NCBI GenBank assembly: GCA_964414425.1
Contig: CAYPWL010000029.1
Span: 1-45,095, forward strand
DNA length: 45,095 nt
Source of the DNA: GYS-P2D sp964414425
GTDB taxonomy: Bacteria; Bacteroidota; Bacteroidia; Chitinophagales; Saprospiraceae
Direction: 5' to 3'
The translations under genes and the position numbers were made by a program. The notes below the pieces were generated by a model. That model saw nothing but the letters and a program-made list of their open reading frames with translations, was not told where the DNA came from and did not search any database. Within the stretch, counting starts at the first letter, position 1. Every line of letters starts with the position of its first letter. Of the stretch, positions 1 to 8,184 are shown piece after piece.

Positions 1-271
1 GATTGTGCTCTGACGGTATCCAAAGCTCCCTTGTGATAAAAAACGAAAAATGAATGACGATATAGTAATGATAAACGTATGAGTCTTCTATTCAAAAAGA
101 ATGGTCTGGCTGCATGGATCGAGGCGTATAATGCCTGCGAAAACCACTGCTCAACGACGACGAGTGCGCCGGGACGGATAATAGTTACATGGCCCAATAT
201 GTGTAATATCTAATAGTCCGATGTTTGACTCAAATTGTTCAATAAACAAAAGTGCTTTTAAATTTTTATTT
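1..271. other. left-edge stretch with one weak small ORF
   Basis: No long reading frame crosses this stretch. The only candidate is a 44-codon ORF at 79-213 on the plus strand (ATG to TAA) starting MSLLFKKNGLAAWIEAYNAC, with three cysteines and no recognisable domain. Frames entering from the left edge close by TGA or TAA within about 50 bases, so if an upstream gene ends here only its last dozen codons would be visible. I see no hairpin or tRNA. The small ORF is listed only so that it can be checked for conservation. Confidence 0.2.
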
Positions 272-288
272 TTGACAAATATTGTCAA
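272..288. promoter_or_regulatory. palindromic operator upstream of the XRE regulator
   Basis: A perfect inverted repeat, TTGACAA-ATA-TTGTCAA, lies 31 bases before the chosen GTG start of the helix-turn-helix gene. A further TTTGTC half-site follows at about 296-301. Dimeric XRE regulators commonly bind such sites to control their own promoter, so autoregulation is the natural inference. The position also argues that the reading frame upstream of 320 is leader rather than coding. Confidence 0.5.
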
Positions 289-319
289 TAATTTTTTTGT
301 CTATTTTTTATTTGTACAT

Positions 320-631
320 GTGCTCTTAGGAAAAAAAATAAGGAAGCTTAGGAAAAAGAAAAAACTCGTGCTCCGACAGGTAGCCGCACAACTCGAGATC
401 GATACTCCTACCATGTCTAAAATTGAGCGGGGAGATCGACCCGCTAAAGAAGAATACATTTCTATACTTGCTGACCTATATGAAGTAGAACAGGAGGAAC
501 TGCACAAGCTCTGGCTGGCGGATCAAATCTATGAAGTAGTACAAGAACAAGATCTTGCACTCGAGGCGCTTAAGATGGTAAAAGAAGAAATAATCACAGA
601 TAGAGAGCAATCTGATCAAGCCAATAATTAA
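320..631 (+). CDS. XRE-family helix-turn-helix transcriptional regulator
   Basis: About 103 residues. The N-terminal 60 residues form an HTH_3/XRE DNA-binding domain (LRKKKKLVLRQVAAQLEI, then TMSKIERGDR in the recognition helix region), followed by ADLYEVEQEELHKLWLADQI and an acidic helical tail. This resembles the small XRE proteins of Bacteroidota that start GxKIRxLRxxKxLxLRxVA and often sit near DNA methyltransferase or restriction genes; no such gene is visible here. The frame opens at ATG 221, but the first 33 codons encode an improbable hydrophobic stretch that includes the palindromic operator. I therefore prefer the GTG at 320, which gives MLLGKKIRKLR. Start uncertain, domain clear. 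Confidence 0.8.
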   Translation: MLLGKKIRKLRKKKKLVLRQVAAQLEIDTPTMSKIERGDRPAKEEYISILADLYEVEQEELHKLWLADQIYEVVQEQDLALEALKMVKEEIITDREQSDQANN

Positions 632-736
632 GATCGATCTGATAATCGTCCTCACACAGGTGATAACTATGACTTTTGGAGTGCCGTCATTTGAATGACG
701 AATACTATATTACCGTAGAAATCGAAGGAACTATCT

Positions 737-2941
737 ATGCGCGCCATTCTACTCTCCATGATCCTCATGATGCTTGCCTTAGGCTCTTGGGGTCAATCAA
801 ATACATCTCCATCACAGCGCCCACAGGCAAATGCTATAGCCATTGATCAGGCTCCTGCAATCGATGGAGACATCATGAATGATGCAATCTGGAGTGGTAT
901 CGATCCAATCAGCACGCTCCAGCAAACTCAGCCTCAATATGGATCATCAGTGAGTGAACTTACCGATATCCGTATAGCCTATACCAGCAGCACACTATAC
1001 ATCTCCGCTATCTGCCACGATAGCAATCCAGAGAGACTCGTCGTCAATGACGCCCGAAGAGATGCTGACTTAACAGGTACCGATGCGATCATATTCATAT
1101 TTGACACGTATAAGGATGGTCAAAATGGATTTGTATTTGGGACGAACTCGATAGGCATAGAATATGATGCTCAGATAGATAATGAAGGCGTAGGAAACTT
1201 TAATAATAATCGTCAGCAAGGAGGTACAATAGGTGGAGTAAACCTCAATTGGGACGCTGCATGGACTGTGGCTACACAGGTAGGTGATTATGGCTGGAGT
1301 GCAGAGTTTGCCATACCGCTGAAGACACTGAGGTTTTCTTCAGGTGAGCAGTCGTGGGGTATGAATGTACAACGCAATATCTCCAACAATAATGAGATTG
1401 CCTTTTGGTCTTTGATGCCGCTGAATTTTGATCTCAATAGAGTTTCACTGGCAGGGTCTCTGCATGGTCTAAACCTGAAGAGCCAAGGTAATCTGAAAGC
1501 CATACCCTATGTACTCGCACAGTCAGCTCGGGACTTCAATACTTCGGAGGAGTATCAATCAAGAGTGGATGCAGGCCTCGATATTAAGTATAGCGTGACG
1601 CCAGCCCTGACGCTTGACTTGACTTACAATACAGACTTCGCCCAGGTTGAGGTAGATGACCAACAGATCAACTTGGATAGATTTAATCTCTTCTTTCCTG
1701 AGAAACGGCCTTTCTTTCTGGAGAATGCAGGGCAGTTTTCTGTAGGTAGCCCTGGCGAGGTAGATTTGTTTTTCAGTCGCCGAATAGGACTATCAGATAA
1801 TGGCTCGCCAGTGCCTATCATAGGAGGAGCACGCCTATCCGGCAAGCTCAACCAAACCAATGTTGGACTCCTATCAATGTTTACGGAGGAGGTTACTGAG
1901 TCCTCGATCAGTGCCAACAACTTCAACATCGGGCGTGTCAACCATGAATTTCAGAATACAAGATCATCTCTCGGTGCGGCATTCATCAGTCGCAATAGTG
2001 TCAATCAGATTGAGGGAATTGATGCCCCAGCTTTTAATCATACATACGCCATAGATGGTCAACTGGGATTTGGCAAGAAGGCAGATGTGTCGGGATTTGC
2101 CTCTACAACCCGCACAGATGGCGTAACCGATGGTAATCATGCCTTTCAACTGATCGGGCGATACAATTGGAATGGTTGGTTATTGCGTCTTGGATATACA
2201 GAGGTCAGCGAAACCTTTAATCCAGAAGTCGGATTTCTGGGTCGTACGGCTTTTAGGAAGGCCGAAGGTCTGATATTCTACAACAAGCGATTTGACGATG
2301 ATTCTGTATGGTTGGAGTGGCGTCCCCACGTGAGTTATAGAGGCTATTGGAACTTCCAAGGCTTTCAAGAGACTGGATTCCTCCACGTAGATAACCACTG
2401 GGTTCTGCGTAATCTATTTGAGTTTCACACTGGTATTAACTTTACTCGAGAAGGCGTCTCGGAGGCCTTTGAAATCAGTGGTACCAGAGTAGATCCGGGG
2501 ACCTACGATCATCAAGAAACGCAGATCGTCTTTATCACCAATCCTAATAAGCCAGTATCCTTTACGACTCGCCATTTTATTGGTGGATTCTTTGGGGGGC
2601 GGCGATCAGCACATAGCGGTACGATCAATGGGCGCATAGGTGATCAATTTAATGGTGAGCTCAACTTCAGCTATAATGACATCAGCTTACCCAATGGAGA
2701 TTTCATCGCAGATGTATATAGCCTGAGGCTCTCATACTCATTTACCCCACGGATATTTGTGCAGAGCCTTGTCCAATATAATGGAGCTGCAGAGCTATGG
2801 TCAACTAATGCTCGATTAGGCTGGCTACAAGCTGCCAATACGGGACTATTTATCGTTTATAATGAAACGTCCCTCGACGGCTTACAACAGAATCGTAGCA
2901 TAACATTAAAATACTCTTATCTCTTCGATGTATTGAGATAA
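737..2941 (+). CDS. DUF5916 / carbohydrate-binding-like outer-membrane barrel protein
   Basis: 734 residues with a signal peptide ending LGSWGQ (about residue 20). Residues 30-230 look like a CBM9-type sandwich (QAPAIDGDIMNDAIWS; later DAIIFIFDTYKDGQNGFVF), as in the N-terminal half of DUF5916 proteins. The rest is rich in alternating aromatic strands (LDLTYNTDFAQVEVDDQQIN, FFPEKRPFFLENAG) and ends in a strand with a terminal aromatic motif (YSYLFDVLR), which suggests an outer-membrane beta barrel. FFPEKRPFFLEN is typical of the family. The substrate is unknown. It stands alone, with the convergent DUF3467 gene 20 bases downstream. The family assignment is recalled rather than searched. Confidence 0.85.
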   Translation: MRAILLSMILMMLALGSWGQSNTSPSQRPQANAIAIDQAPAIDGDIMNDAIWSGIDPISTLQQTQPQYGSSVSELTDIRIAYTSSTLYISAICHDSNPERLVVNDARRDADLTGTDAIIFIFDTYKDGQNGFVFGTNSIGIEYDAQIDNEGVGNFNNNRQQGGTIGGVNLNWDAAWTVATQVGDYGWSAEFAIPLKTLRFSSGEQSWGMNVQRNISNNNEIAFWSLMPLNFDLNRVSLAGSLHGLNLKSQGNLKAIPYVLAQSARDFNTSEEYQSRVDAGLDIKYSVTPALTLDLTYNTDFAQVEVDDQQINLDRFNLFFPEKRPFFLENAGQFSVGSPGEVDLFFSRRIGLSDNGSPVPIIGGARLSGKLNQTNVGLLSMFTEEVTESSISANNFNIGRVNHEFQNTRSSLGAAFISRNSVNQIEGIDAPAFNHTYAIDGQLGFGKKADVSGFASTTRTDGVTDGNHAFQLIGRYNWNGWLLRLGYTEVSETFNPEVGFLGRTAFRKAEGLIFYNKRFDDDSVWLEWRPHVSYRGYWNFQGFQETGFLHVDNHWVLRNLFEFHTGINFTREGVSEAFEISGTRVDPGTYDHQETQIVFITNPNKPVSFTTRHFIGGFFGGRRSAHSGTINGRIGDQFNGELNFSYNDISLPNGDFIADVYSLRLSYSFTPRIFVQSLVQYNGAAELWSTNARLGWLQAANTGLFIVYNETSLDGLQQNRSITLKYSYLFDVLR

Positions 2942-2960
2942 GCAGGATATAGGAACCGAC

Positions 2961-3278
2961 CTATGCCTGAGCCGTCGGCGTAAAGTTCAACGGAATATTA
3001 GGCTCTTGCTTCTTTTCCTTGACAGTACCATGAAGCTTCTCATACTTCTGTAGATTGTCATTCAGTGCTCTGAGAAATCTCTTAGCGTGCTCAGGTGTCA
3101 TAATCACTCTACTCTTTACCTTGGCCTTAGGGACATTAGGTAGCATCCTCACAAAATCAAATACAAACTCAGAGTGTGAGTGCGATATAATCGCCAGATT
3201 AGAGTAGACCCCTTCTGACATCTCCTCTGTCAACTCTATATTTAATTGATTCTGCTTTTTATTTTTTTCTTGTCCCAT
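2961..3278 (-). CDS. DUF3467 domain protein
   Basis: 105 residues, cytoplasmic, no signal or membrane segment. After a charged N terminus (MGQEKNKKQNQLNIELTEEM) the segment GVYSNLAIISHSHSEFVFDF, then DFVRMLPNVPKAKVKSRVIM and TPEHAKRFLRALNDNLQKYE match the short DUF3467 family, widespread in Bacteroidota and some other bacteria and of unknown function. The start is an ATG preceded by an A/T-rich leader. It converges on the DUF5916 gene with a 19-base gap that holds only a weak 5-bp hairpin (ATAGG/CCTAT). Confidence 0.85.
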   Translation of the reverse strand: MGQEKNKKQNQLNIELTEEMSEGVYSNLAIISHSHSEFVFDFVRMLPNVPKAKVKSRVIMTPEHAKRFLRALNDNLQKYEKLHGTVKEKKQEPNIPLNFTPTAQA

Positions 3279-3408
3279 TGTATGTGTATTTGAATTACCA
3301 AAAGAAAGGAAATAATCTCAATGATGTTGAAAATGATTAAATATTACAATTATTTATAAAGTATAAACTACCAATATTATTTATTTTTTTACCTTAGCTA
3401 ACCTTAAG

Positions 3409-3552
3409 ATGAAACCGATGAAGATAGAACCTAACAAAGAGTATTCTGCTGCTCAATCTATGCACCCAGCTCTCAACCAAGATACATTCCTTTCGATTGT
3501 AGTTATATTATTTGCCATTATTGGTCTTTTATATTGTATGCTGCTCACTTAG
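3409..3552 (+). CDS. small single-span membrane protein (47 aa)
   Basis: A 47-codon ORF, MKPMKIEPNKEYSAAQSMHP at the N terminus, followed by a hydrophobic helix (FLSIVVILFAIIGLLYCML) that ends almost at the stop. The layout (about 27 polar residues then one membrane span) is typical of small membrane proteins. No family is recognised. It sits 130 bases after the divergent DUF3467 start and 64 bases before the PspC-like gene, so it may share a transcript with the latter. It is short, so coding status rests on the sensible ATG, the coherent hydrophobic helix and the lack of a competing gene. Confidence 0.5.
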   Translation: MKPMKIEPNKEYSAAQSMHPALNQDTFLSIVVILFAIIGLLYCMLLT

Positions 3553-3616
3553 CTTTTATTCTTATTACATTAGAAGATCTTAACCATACTAATTACAGTA
3601 TGTTACATTGGCGCAT

Positions 3617-3835
3617 ATGTTAGATAGACTCAAAGGATTATTAGAATATTGTGGATTTGGTGTATGCCAATATCTCGGTGACAAAATGGGGCTGAAGAGT
3701 TCACTTGTCAGATTACACTTTATATACCTGACATTTATAGCCTTAGGGTCTCCACTATTTGTCTATTTGATCATAGCCTTTTGGCTTAATATCGAAAAGT
3801 ACATCCGCCGAGGTGTAAGTGTCCTTGCGGATTGA
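3617..3835 (+). CDS. PspC-like small membrane protein
   Basis: 72 residues from the ATG at 3617 (a TTG at 3608 would add three residues). The pattern GFGVCQYLGDKMGLKSSLVR, then LHFIYLTFIALGSPLFVYLI and AFWLNIEKY follows the PspC domain: a GVCxxLxxxxGxxxxLVR core followed by a membrane helix. PspC proteins take part in envelope-stress responses. Here there is no pspA or pspB partner, and only the minimal domain is present. It is followed by the repeat region at 3840-4130. Confidence 0.75.
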   Translation: MLDRLKGLLEYCGFGVCQYLGDKMGLKSSLVRLHFIYLTFIALGSPLFVYLIIAFWLNIEKYIRRGVSVLAD

Positions 3836-3839
3836 GCAG

Positions 3840-4130
3840 CTGAGAGGTGGGGACACCTTCAACTGAATTTCTGGTAAGCTGAGGAAAAGACCTACTGACC
3901 TATTTGCCGATTACCTTTTCTTGACCCTTTATCGAAAGTTTTTCTACAAGTCGCTCAAAGATTAGGATTCTCACGAGCCTCTGAGAGGTGGGGACACATT
4001 CAGCTGAATTTCTGATAAGTTGAGCCAAAGGTCTATTCACCTTTTTGCCATTATCGAGCCGCTGAGAGGTGGGACACCTTCAACTGAATTTCAAATTATT
4101 AGGGCAAAGGTCTACTGACCTCTTTGCCGA
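3840..4130. repeat. three imperfect ~70-bp structured repeats
   Basis: Copies at 3840-3910, 3981-4050 and 4062-4130 share CTGAGAGGTGGGGACACCTT, then CAACTGAATTTC, a variable middle, and AAAGGTCTACTGACCT followed by TTTGCC. Each copy can form two hairpins: AGGTG-loop-CACCT near the start (perfect in copies 1 and 3), and AAAGGT-loop-ACCT(T) near the end (best in copy 2, followed by a T run). Start-to-start spacing is 141 and 81 bases. The array fills the convergent gap between the PspC-like gene and the DUF4159 gene, with no ORF. It may act as a terminator cluster, a family of dispersed repeats or a structured RNA; the sequence alone does not decide. Confidence 0.8.
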
Positions 4131-4195
4131 ATTTAGAATATCATCTTTTTCTTAATATCTGAATCTGAAGAGTACTAATAAGCCTTCAAGTTTTC

Positions 4196-4852
4196 TTAAT
4201 CGCTAAAGGCATACTTAATCAGATTTGCACCCATCTGTAACGCCTTAAGTCGCTTGGCAGGACTATCATTATGCACTTCTTGATCTTCCCATCCATCACC
4301 TATGTCAGACTGATAGGTATAAAAGCATACTAATCTACCCTCCCATATAAGACCGAAGCCTTGTGCGGCCTGCTTATCATGCTCATGAATCTTCGGAGGA
4401 CCCGCGTTAAAGACATACTTATTAGTGTAAACAGGATGGTTAAAAGGTAACTCAACAAAATCCAACTCGGGAAATACCTTCTTCATAGCTGGTCGGACAA
4501 ATGGATCCATACCATAGTTATCATCGATATGCAGAAAACCGCCAGCAATCAGATAATTACGCAGATTCTCGGCATCTAAATCAGAGAACACTACATTGCC
4601 ATGTCCCGTCATGTGCACCCAGGGATAATTGTATATCTCAGGTGAGCCCACCTCAACAGTAGCATAATCAATATTGAGGTTTGTATTCAGCTCTTCATTG
4701 CAGAAGGCTGCCAGATTAGTCAAGGCAGTAGGATTAGAGTACCAGTCTCCACCACCGCTATATTTCAATAGGGCCAACTGCAGATCATCTGAACCTCTAT
4801 AGCCACTGAGCAATAGGCTCAACATTAGTACTACCGCTGCTAATACTCTCAT
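4196..4852 (-). CDS. DUF4159 domain protein (secreted)
   Basis: 218 residues with a signal peptide (MRVLAAVVLMLSLLLSGYRG). The body carries the features of DUF4159, a class-I glutamine-amidotransferase-like fold: YSGGGDWYSNPTALTNLAAF, WVHMTGHGNVVFSDLDAENL, GGFLHIDDNYGMD and FNHPVYTNKYVF. Function is unknown; the family often appears beside MoxR/Bat-type genes in Bacteroidota. Its ATG overlaps the rsmE stop by four bases (ATGA), so the two are probably translationally coupled, although no functional link is obvious. Confidence 0.85.
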   Translation of the reverse strand: MRVLAAVVLMLSLLLSGYRGSDDLQLALLKYSGGGDWYSNPTALTNLAAFCNEELNTNLNIDYATVEVGSPEIYNYPWVHMTGHGNVVFSDLDAENLRNYLIAGGFLHIDDNYGMDPFVRPAMKKVFPELDFVELPFNHPVYTNKYVFNAGPPKIHEHDKQAAQGFGLIWEGRLVCFYTYQSDIGDGWEDQEVHNDSPAKRLKALQMGANLIKYAFSD

Positions 4853-5565
4853 ATCTTATCAATGTTAGAAACACTCATTTTATTGTTCATAATCGTCAAG
4901 GCGACTAATCCTGCCGTCTCTGTCCTCAATCGAGAGACCCCTAAGTTGACAGGCTTACATCCCACATTCAGTGCTTGTCGGATCTCATCCTCCGTAAAGT
5001 CCCCCTCGGGACCAATGATAATCGTCTTAGATTCATCAGCGGCCACCTTAGTTAAATCTACATGATCAGGCGCATAGTTTGCAATTACACAATCAGATCC
5101 TGTGACTGATTTGAGATACTCCCCCATCTTGACAGGCCCTGTAAGTTTTGGCAACCACAATTGCTTAGACTGCTTCATAGCGCTGAGGGCAATCTTATTG
5201 AGTCGGTCGAGATTCACTTTTGAGCGTTCAGATCTCTTACAGTTCATTAGGGTTATTTCATTCACCCCTATCTCAACCGCTTTTTCAATTAGCCATTCCA
5301 TACGAGTGCTATTTTTTAGTAATCCAACCGCTATGCTCGGCTTGGCTCGATCGTCTTTAGATTCTTCGACGAGGAGGATGTTTGATAGGGTCACTTTAGC
5401 TTTCTTAAGTTCAATTATGACCCCTGTATATCGTCGTCCTAATCCATCCAGTATATTGAGCTGATCACTTACAGACTTTCTAAGCACCTTGGCACAATGG
5501 ATGGCCTCCTGATCTCTCAGTATGATCTCGTTATCGCTGATATCCTGACTAAAAAATAGCTGCAC
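4849..5565 (-). CDS. rsmE: 16S rRNA (uracil-1498-N3)-methyltransferase RsmE
   Basis: 238 residues, normal for RsmE. The C-terminal SPOUT methyltransferase signature is clear: IIIGPEGDFTEDEI followed by LGVSRLRTETAGLVALTIM, which forms the knotted SAM site. The middle segment KNSTRMEWLIEKAVEIGVNE and CKRSERSKVNLDRL are also standard. The enzyme methylates N3 of U1498 in 16S rRNA of the assembled 30S subunit. The start is a GTG giving MQLFFSQDIS; no in-frame ATG fits better. It is the first gene of a two-gene unit with the DUF4159 gene. Confidence 0.95.
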   Translation of the reverse strand: MQLFFSQDISDNEIILRDQEAIHCAKVLRKSVSDQLNILDGLGRRYTGVIIELKKAKVTLSNILLVEESKDDRAKPSIAVGLLKNSTRMEWLIEKAVEIGVNEITLMNCKRSERSKVNLDRLNKIALSAMKQSKQLWLPKLTGPVKMGEYLKSVTGSDCVIANYAPDHVDLTKVAADESKTIIIGPEGDFTEDEIRQALNVGCKPVNLGVSRLRTETAGLVALTIMNNKMSVSNIDKI

Positions 5566-5701
5566 TTGTGAGGTATTGGAACCAACTGCAAGTTTAAGGA
5601 GTTTAAATTACCTTTGACGACTTTTATAGCACGGCTATTTAAATCGAGAATCATTCTGCGCGATATAGCAATAGTCTTACACCAAGTCAAGCCGGATTAG
5701 C

Positions 5702-7033
5702 ATGGGTACATTGATCACATTGGGACAGTTTTTTTTAAGTCTTTCGATATTGGTCATCCTGCATGAGTGTGGACACTTCTTCCCTGCCAAATGGTTTAAG
5801 ACTAAGGTTGAGAAGTTCTACTTGTTCTTTGATCCTGGCTTTTCGCTATTCAAGTACACAAGAGGCGAAACCGAATACGGCATTGGATGGCTACCCTTTG
5901 GTGGATACGTCAAGATCGCTGGGATGATCGATGAGAGCTTTGACAAAGAACAGATGGCTGGACCTGTCCAAGAATGGGAGTTTAGGGCTAAGCCAGCCTG
6001 GCAAAGACTCATCATTATGTTAGGTGGCGTCACCGTCAACTTTATCCTTGGGATATTGATCTTTTCATGCATGTTCATCAAGTGGGGCGACATCTATCTG
6101 CCCGCTGAAAATGCGACCTTTGGTATTGCCGTTGAGGAGTTAGGCCATAGGCTTGGACTGGAAGATGGAGACAAGCTCATAGCCGTAGGAGATATTAAAA
6201 TCGAAAAACTCTACCCTAACGATCTTGCTCAAGAGATCGTTATCAATGAGGCGAGAACTATACAGGTCGAGCGATTAGGAGCTCTTGTCAACTTAGACAT
6301 AACCGATGACGTGGCTAAATCGCTCGCCACCTATGATAATAAAGACAAAGACATCTATACGCCTCGGATGCCTGTAGTGATTGCAAGGTTATCGGCTGAT
6401 ATGCCCGCAGCAAAAGCAGGGCTATTAGTTGAGGATCAATTTCTTGCAATCAATGGGGAGCGTGTATACTTCTATGATCAATTTAATCGAGTCGTAGAGG
6501 ATCTCAAGGGTACTGAGGCGCAGGGTACTATACTCCGAGGAACTGATACGCTATCTGTACAGATGATCTTTAATGACAATGGAAAACTGGGCTTCAACCC
6601 ATATAGCTGGAGCAAATATTTTGATGCCGAGAGAACCCAATATACCTTCTCTGAGGCTCTTGTCGCAGGTTATAATAGAAGCTTTGGATTCTTAGGTAAC
6701 CAGCTCAAGGCATTTAGTCAGATGTTCAGAGGCAAGCTGGATGTCCGAGAGTCCGTAGGAGGACCAGTGGCTATAGCAGGTATGTTTGGACCTACATGGG
6801 ACTGGTATAAGTTTTGGAATCTCACGGCATCCCTATCTATCATATTGGCATTTATGAATCTCCTCCCTATCCCGGGTCTTGATGGTGGTCATGTGCTGTT
6901 CTTGCTGTGGGAACTGATCACTGGTCGCAAAGCCAGTGACCGTGTAGTAGAATATGCTACTCTCGTAGGATTCATACTCTTGATCAGTTTGATGGTGACC
7001 ATATTTTGGATAGATCTCTCCAGGCTCTTTTAG
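5702..7033 (+). CDS. rseP: RIP metalloprotease RseP (site-2 protease)
   Basis: 443 residues, close to the usual size. The zinc motif HECGH sits at residues 21-25 in the first membrane helix, and the second active-site motif LPIPGLDGGH is near 388-398 (Asp394). One or two PDZ modules lie between (DMPAAKAGLLVEDQFLAING is the clearest). Further helices are at about residues 100-122 and at the C terminus. Site-2 proteases cut transmembrane segments, classically of anti-sigma factors after a first cleavage; the substrate is not shown here. The gene is followed 11 bases later by hscB, so co-transcription is likely. Confidence 0.95.
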   Translation: MGTLITLGQFFLSLSILVILHECGHFFPAKWFKTKVEKFYLFFDPGFSLFKYTRGETEYGIGWLPFGGYVKIAGMIDESFDKEQMAGPVQEWEFRAKPAWQRLIIMLGGVTVNFILGILIFSCMFIKWGDIYLPAENATFGIAVEELGHRLGLEDGDKLIAVGDIKIEKLYPNDLAQEIVINEARTIQVERLGALVNLDITDDVAKSLATYDNKDKDIYTPRMPVVIARLSADMPAAKAGLLVEDQFLAINGERVYFYDQFNRVVEDLKGTEAQGTILRGTDTLSVQMIFNDNGKLGFNPYSWSKYFDAERTQYTFSEALVAGYNRSFGFLGNQLKAFSQMFRGKLDVRESVGGPVAIAGMFGPTWDWYKFWNLTASLSIILAFMNLLPIPGLDGGHVLFLLWELITGRKASDRVVEYATLVGFILLISLMVTIFWIDLSRLF

Positions 7034-7044
7034 AATCAACAGGT

Positions 7045-7557
7045 ATGAATTATTTTGAATTATATGATATCCCTGAGTCTTTTACTGTTGATCAAGCCGT
7101 ACTAAAGAAGAAGTTCTTAGAACTGAGCAGAAAATATCATCCTGACTTTTATACACTATATGGTGAGGGAGATCAAGAAGATGCCCTTAAGATGTCTGTA
7201 CTCAACAACGAAGCCTACAAAACACTCAAGAACAAAAACCTCCTTACCGCCTACATATTAGAGTTACATGGTGTCGCCCTCAACGATGGTGATGCGCTAC
7301 CACAGGAGTTCTTGATGGAGATGATGGATATTAATGAGCGCCTCATGGATGTGCAGATGGATCCTAATCCTGAAGCCATCAGCTCCATAAGGGCGGAAAT
7401 TGATCAGATCAAAAAATCTTTACTTGAAGTTAAATTCCAGCTCGAGCAGGACTACATTGTTAAAAAAGACAAAAAATTAACACTGGCGAGTATCAAATCG
7501 AATTTTCTTAAGTCTAAATACTTGAACAGACTTAACGACCAGTTGACCAGTCTGTAA
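7045..7557 (+). CDS. hscB: Fe-S cluster co-chaperone HscB (J-domain protein)
   Basis: 170 residues from the ATG at 7045; the frame is open further upstream but that part overlaps rseP. The N-terminal J domain begins MNYFELYDIPESFTVDQAVL and has HPD at residues 32-34, which stimulates the partner Hsp70. VLNNEAYKTLKNKNLLTAYI and a C-terminal three-helix bundle (MDINERLMDV onward) are typical of HscB and would bind the scaffold protein IscU. No hscA or iscU is nearby. Spacing of 11 bases after rseP suggests one operon. Confidence 0.9.
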   Translation: MNYFELYDIPESFTVDQAVLKKKFLELSRKYHPDFYTLYGEGDQEDALKMSVLNNEAYKTLKNKNLLTAYILELHGVALNDGDALPQEFLMEMMDINERLMDVQMDPNPEAISSIRAEIDQIKKSLLEVKFQLEQDYIVKKDKKLTLASIKSNFLKSKYLNRLNDQLTSL

Positions 7558-7606
7558 CAAACTTTTACAGCAAGTTCAAATTTATTCGCAGTTACAATAC
7601 TAAAAA

Positions 7607-8170
7607 ATGAGCGTACCTAATTTAGGGGGAGAGAAGTGGGCCCATGTCACTTTTAAGAGGGATACTAAGTCCAAAAACTACTACATCTCAAATCTCGGCA
7701 GAGCAAAATCTATCGATAAAGTGAGTGGAGAAGAGAAGTTGATGAAGACTCATCCCGATCATCGAGGCTTCTTTAGAGCCAGTATCAAGGTCGTAGGTAA
7801 TCTCAATCAAGCCTTGTATGTGCACAAGGAGGTCGCACGTCATTTCTGTGTACCCAAGTCCGATGAGCATATCCATGTCATACACAAGGATCTCAATCGC
7901 AAAAACAACCACGAGAGTAATATCATGTGGGTCCCCGATCCCGAGTGGAAAGCTTACATCAAGGAGCGTGCAAAGAAATTCGGATTTAAAAAATCCAATA
8001 AAGGCGGTTACTATAAGCTTACAGCAGCGCAAGTAGCCATCATCAAAAAGCAACTGCTCAGTGGCAAAACTCGGCGTAAGATGATCGCTAAGCGATTTGG
8101 TGTGTCAACTACACAACTTAAGCGCATTGAGCGAGGCGAAAACTGGAAGCATGTAGAGCCTGCCAAGTAG
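7607..8170 (+). CDS. NUMOD4 / HNH-like DNA-binding protein
   Basis: 187 residues, basic. The N terminus has a NUMOD4-like motif (GEKWAHVTF, then YYISNLGRAKSID). The centre resembles an HNH_3 nuclease fold: VHKEVARHFC, IHVIHKDLNRKNNHESNIMW. The C terminus is a helix-turn-helix-like segment (KLTAAQVAIIKKQLLSGKT, RKMIAKRFGVSTTQLKRIE). Such proteins occur as homing-endonuclease relatives and as stand-alone genes in Bacteroidota, where a regulatory role is plausible. The HNH residues seem partly kept (H, N, N), but activity cannot be judged. Its stop codon forms part of a hairpin with the stop of the convergent gene. Confidence 0.75.
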   Translation: MSVPNLGGEKWAHVTFKRDTKSKNYYISNLGRAKSIDKVSGEEKLMKTHPDHRGFFRASIKVVGNLNQALYVHKEVARHFCVPKSDEHIHVIHKDLNRKNNHESNIMWVPDPEWKAYIKERAKKFGFKKSNKGGYYKLTAAQVAIIKKQLLSGKTRRKMIAKRFGVSTTQLKRIERGENWKHVEPAK

Positions 8171-8184
8171 CACACAATGTGCTA
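8168..8184. terminator. stop-codon hairpin between convergent genes
   Basis: TAGCAC-ACAAT-GTGCTA is a perfect 6-bp stem with a 5-base loop. The TAG of the upstream gene is the first three bases and the TAG of the minus-strand gene is the last three read on its strand. No T run follows on either strand, so this may be a weak bidirectional terminator or 3-prime end structure only. Confidence 0.35.

Noticed and set aside
221..319. N-terminal extension of the XRE regulator from the ATG at 221
   Set aside because: The stretch would encode a hydrophobic run unlike any XRE protein and contains the palindrome at 272-288. The GTG at 320 fits the family.
3840..4130. CRISPR array
   Set aside because: Only three imperfect copies, 141 and 81 bases apart, with no regular spacers and no cas genes nearby. 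The copies are long and hairpin-rich, unlike CRISPR repeats.
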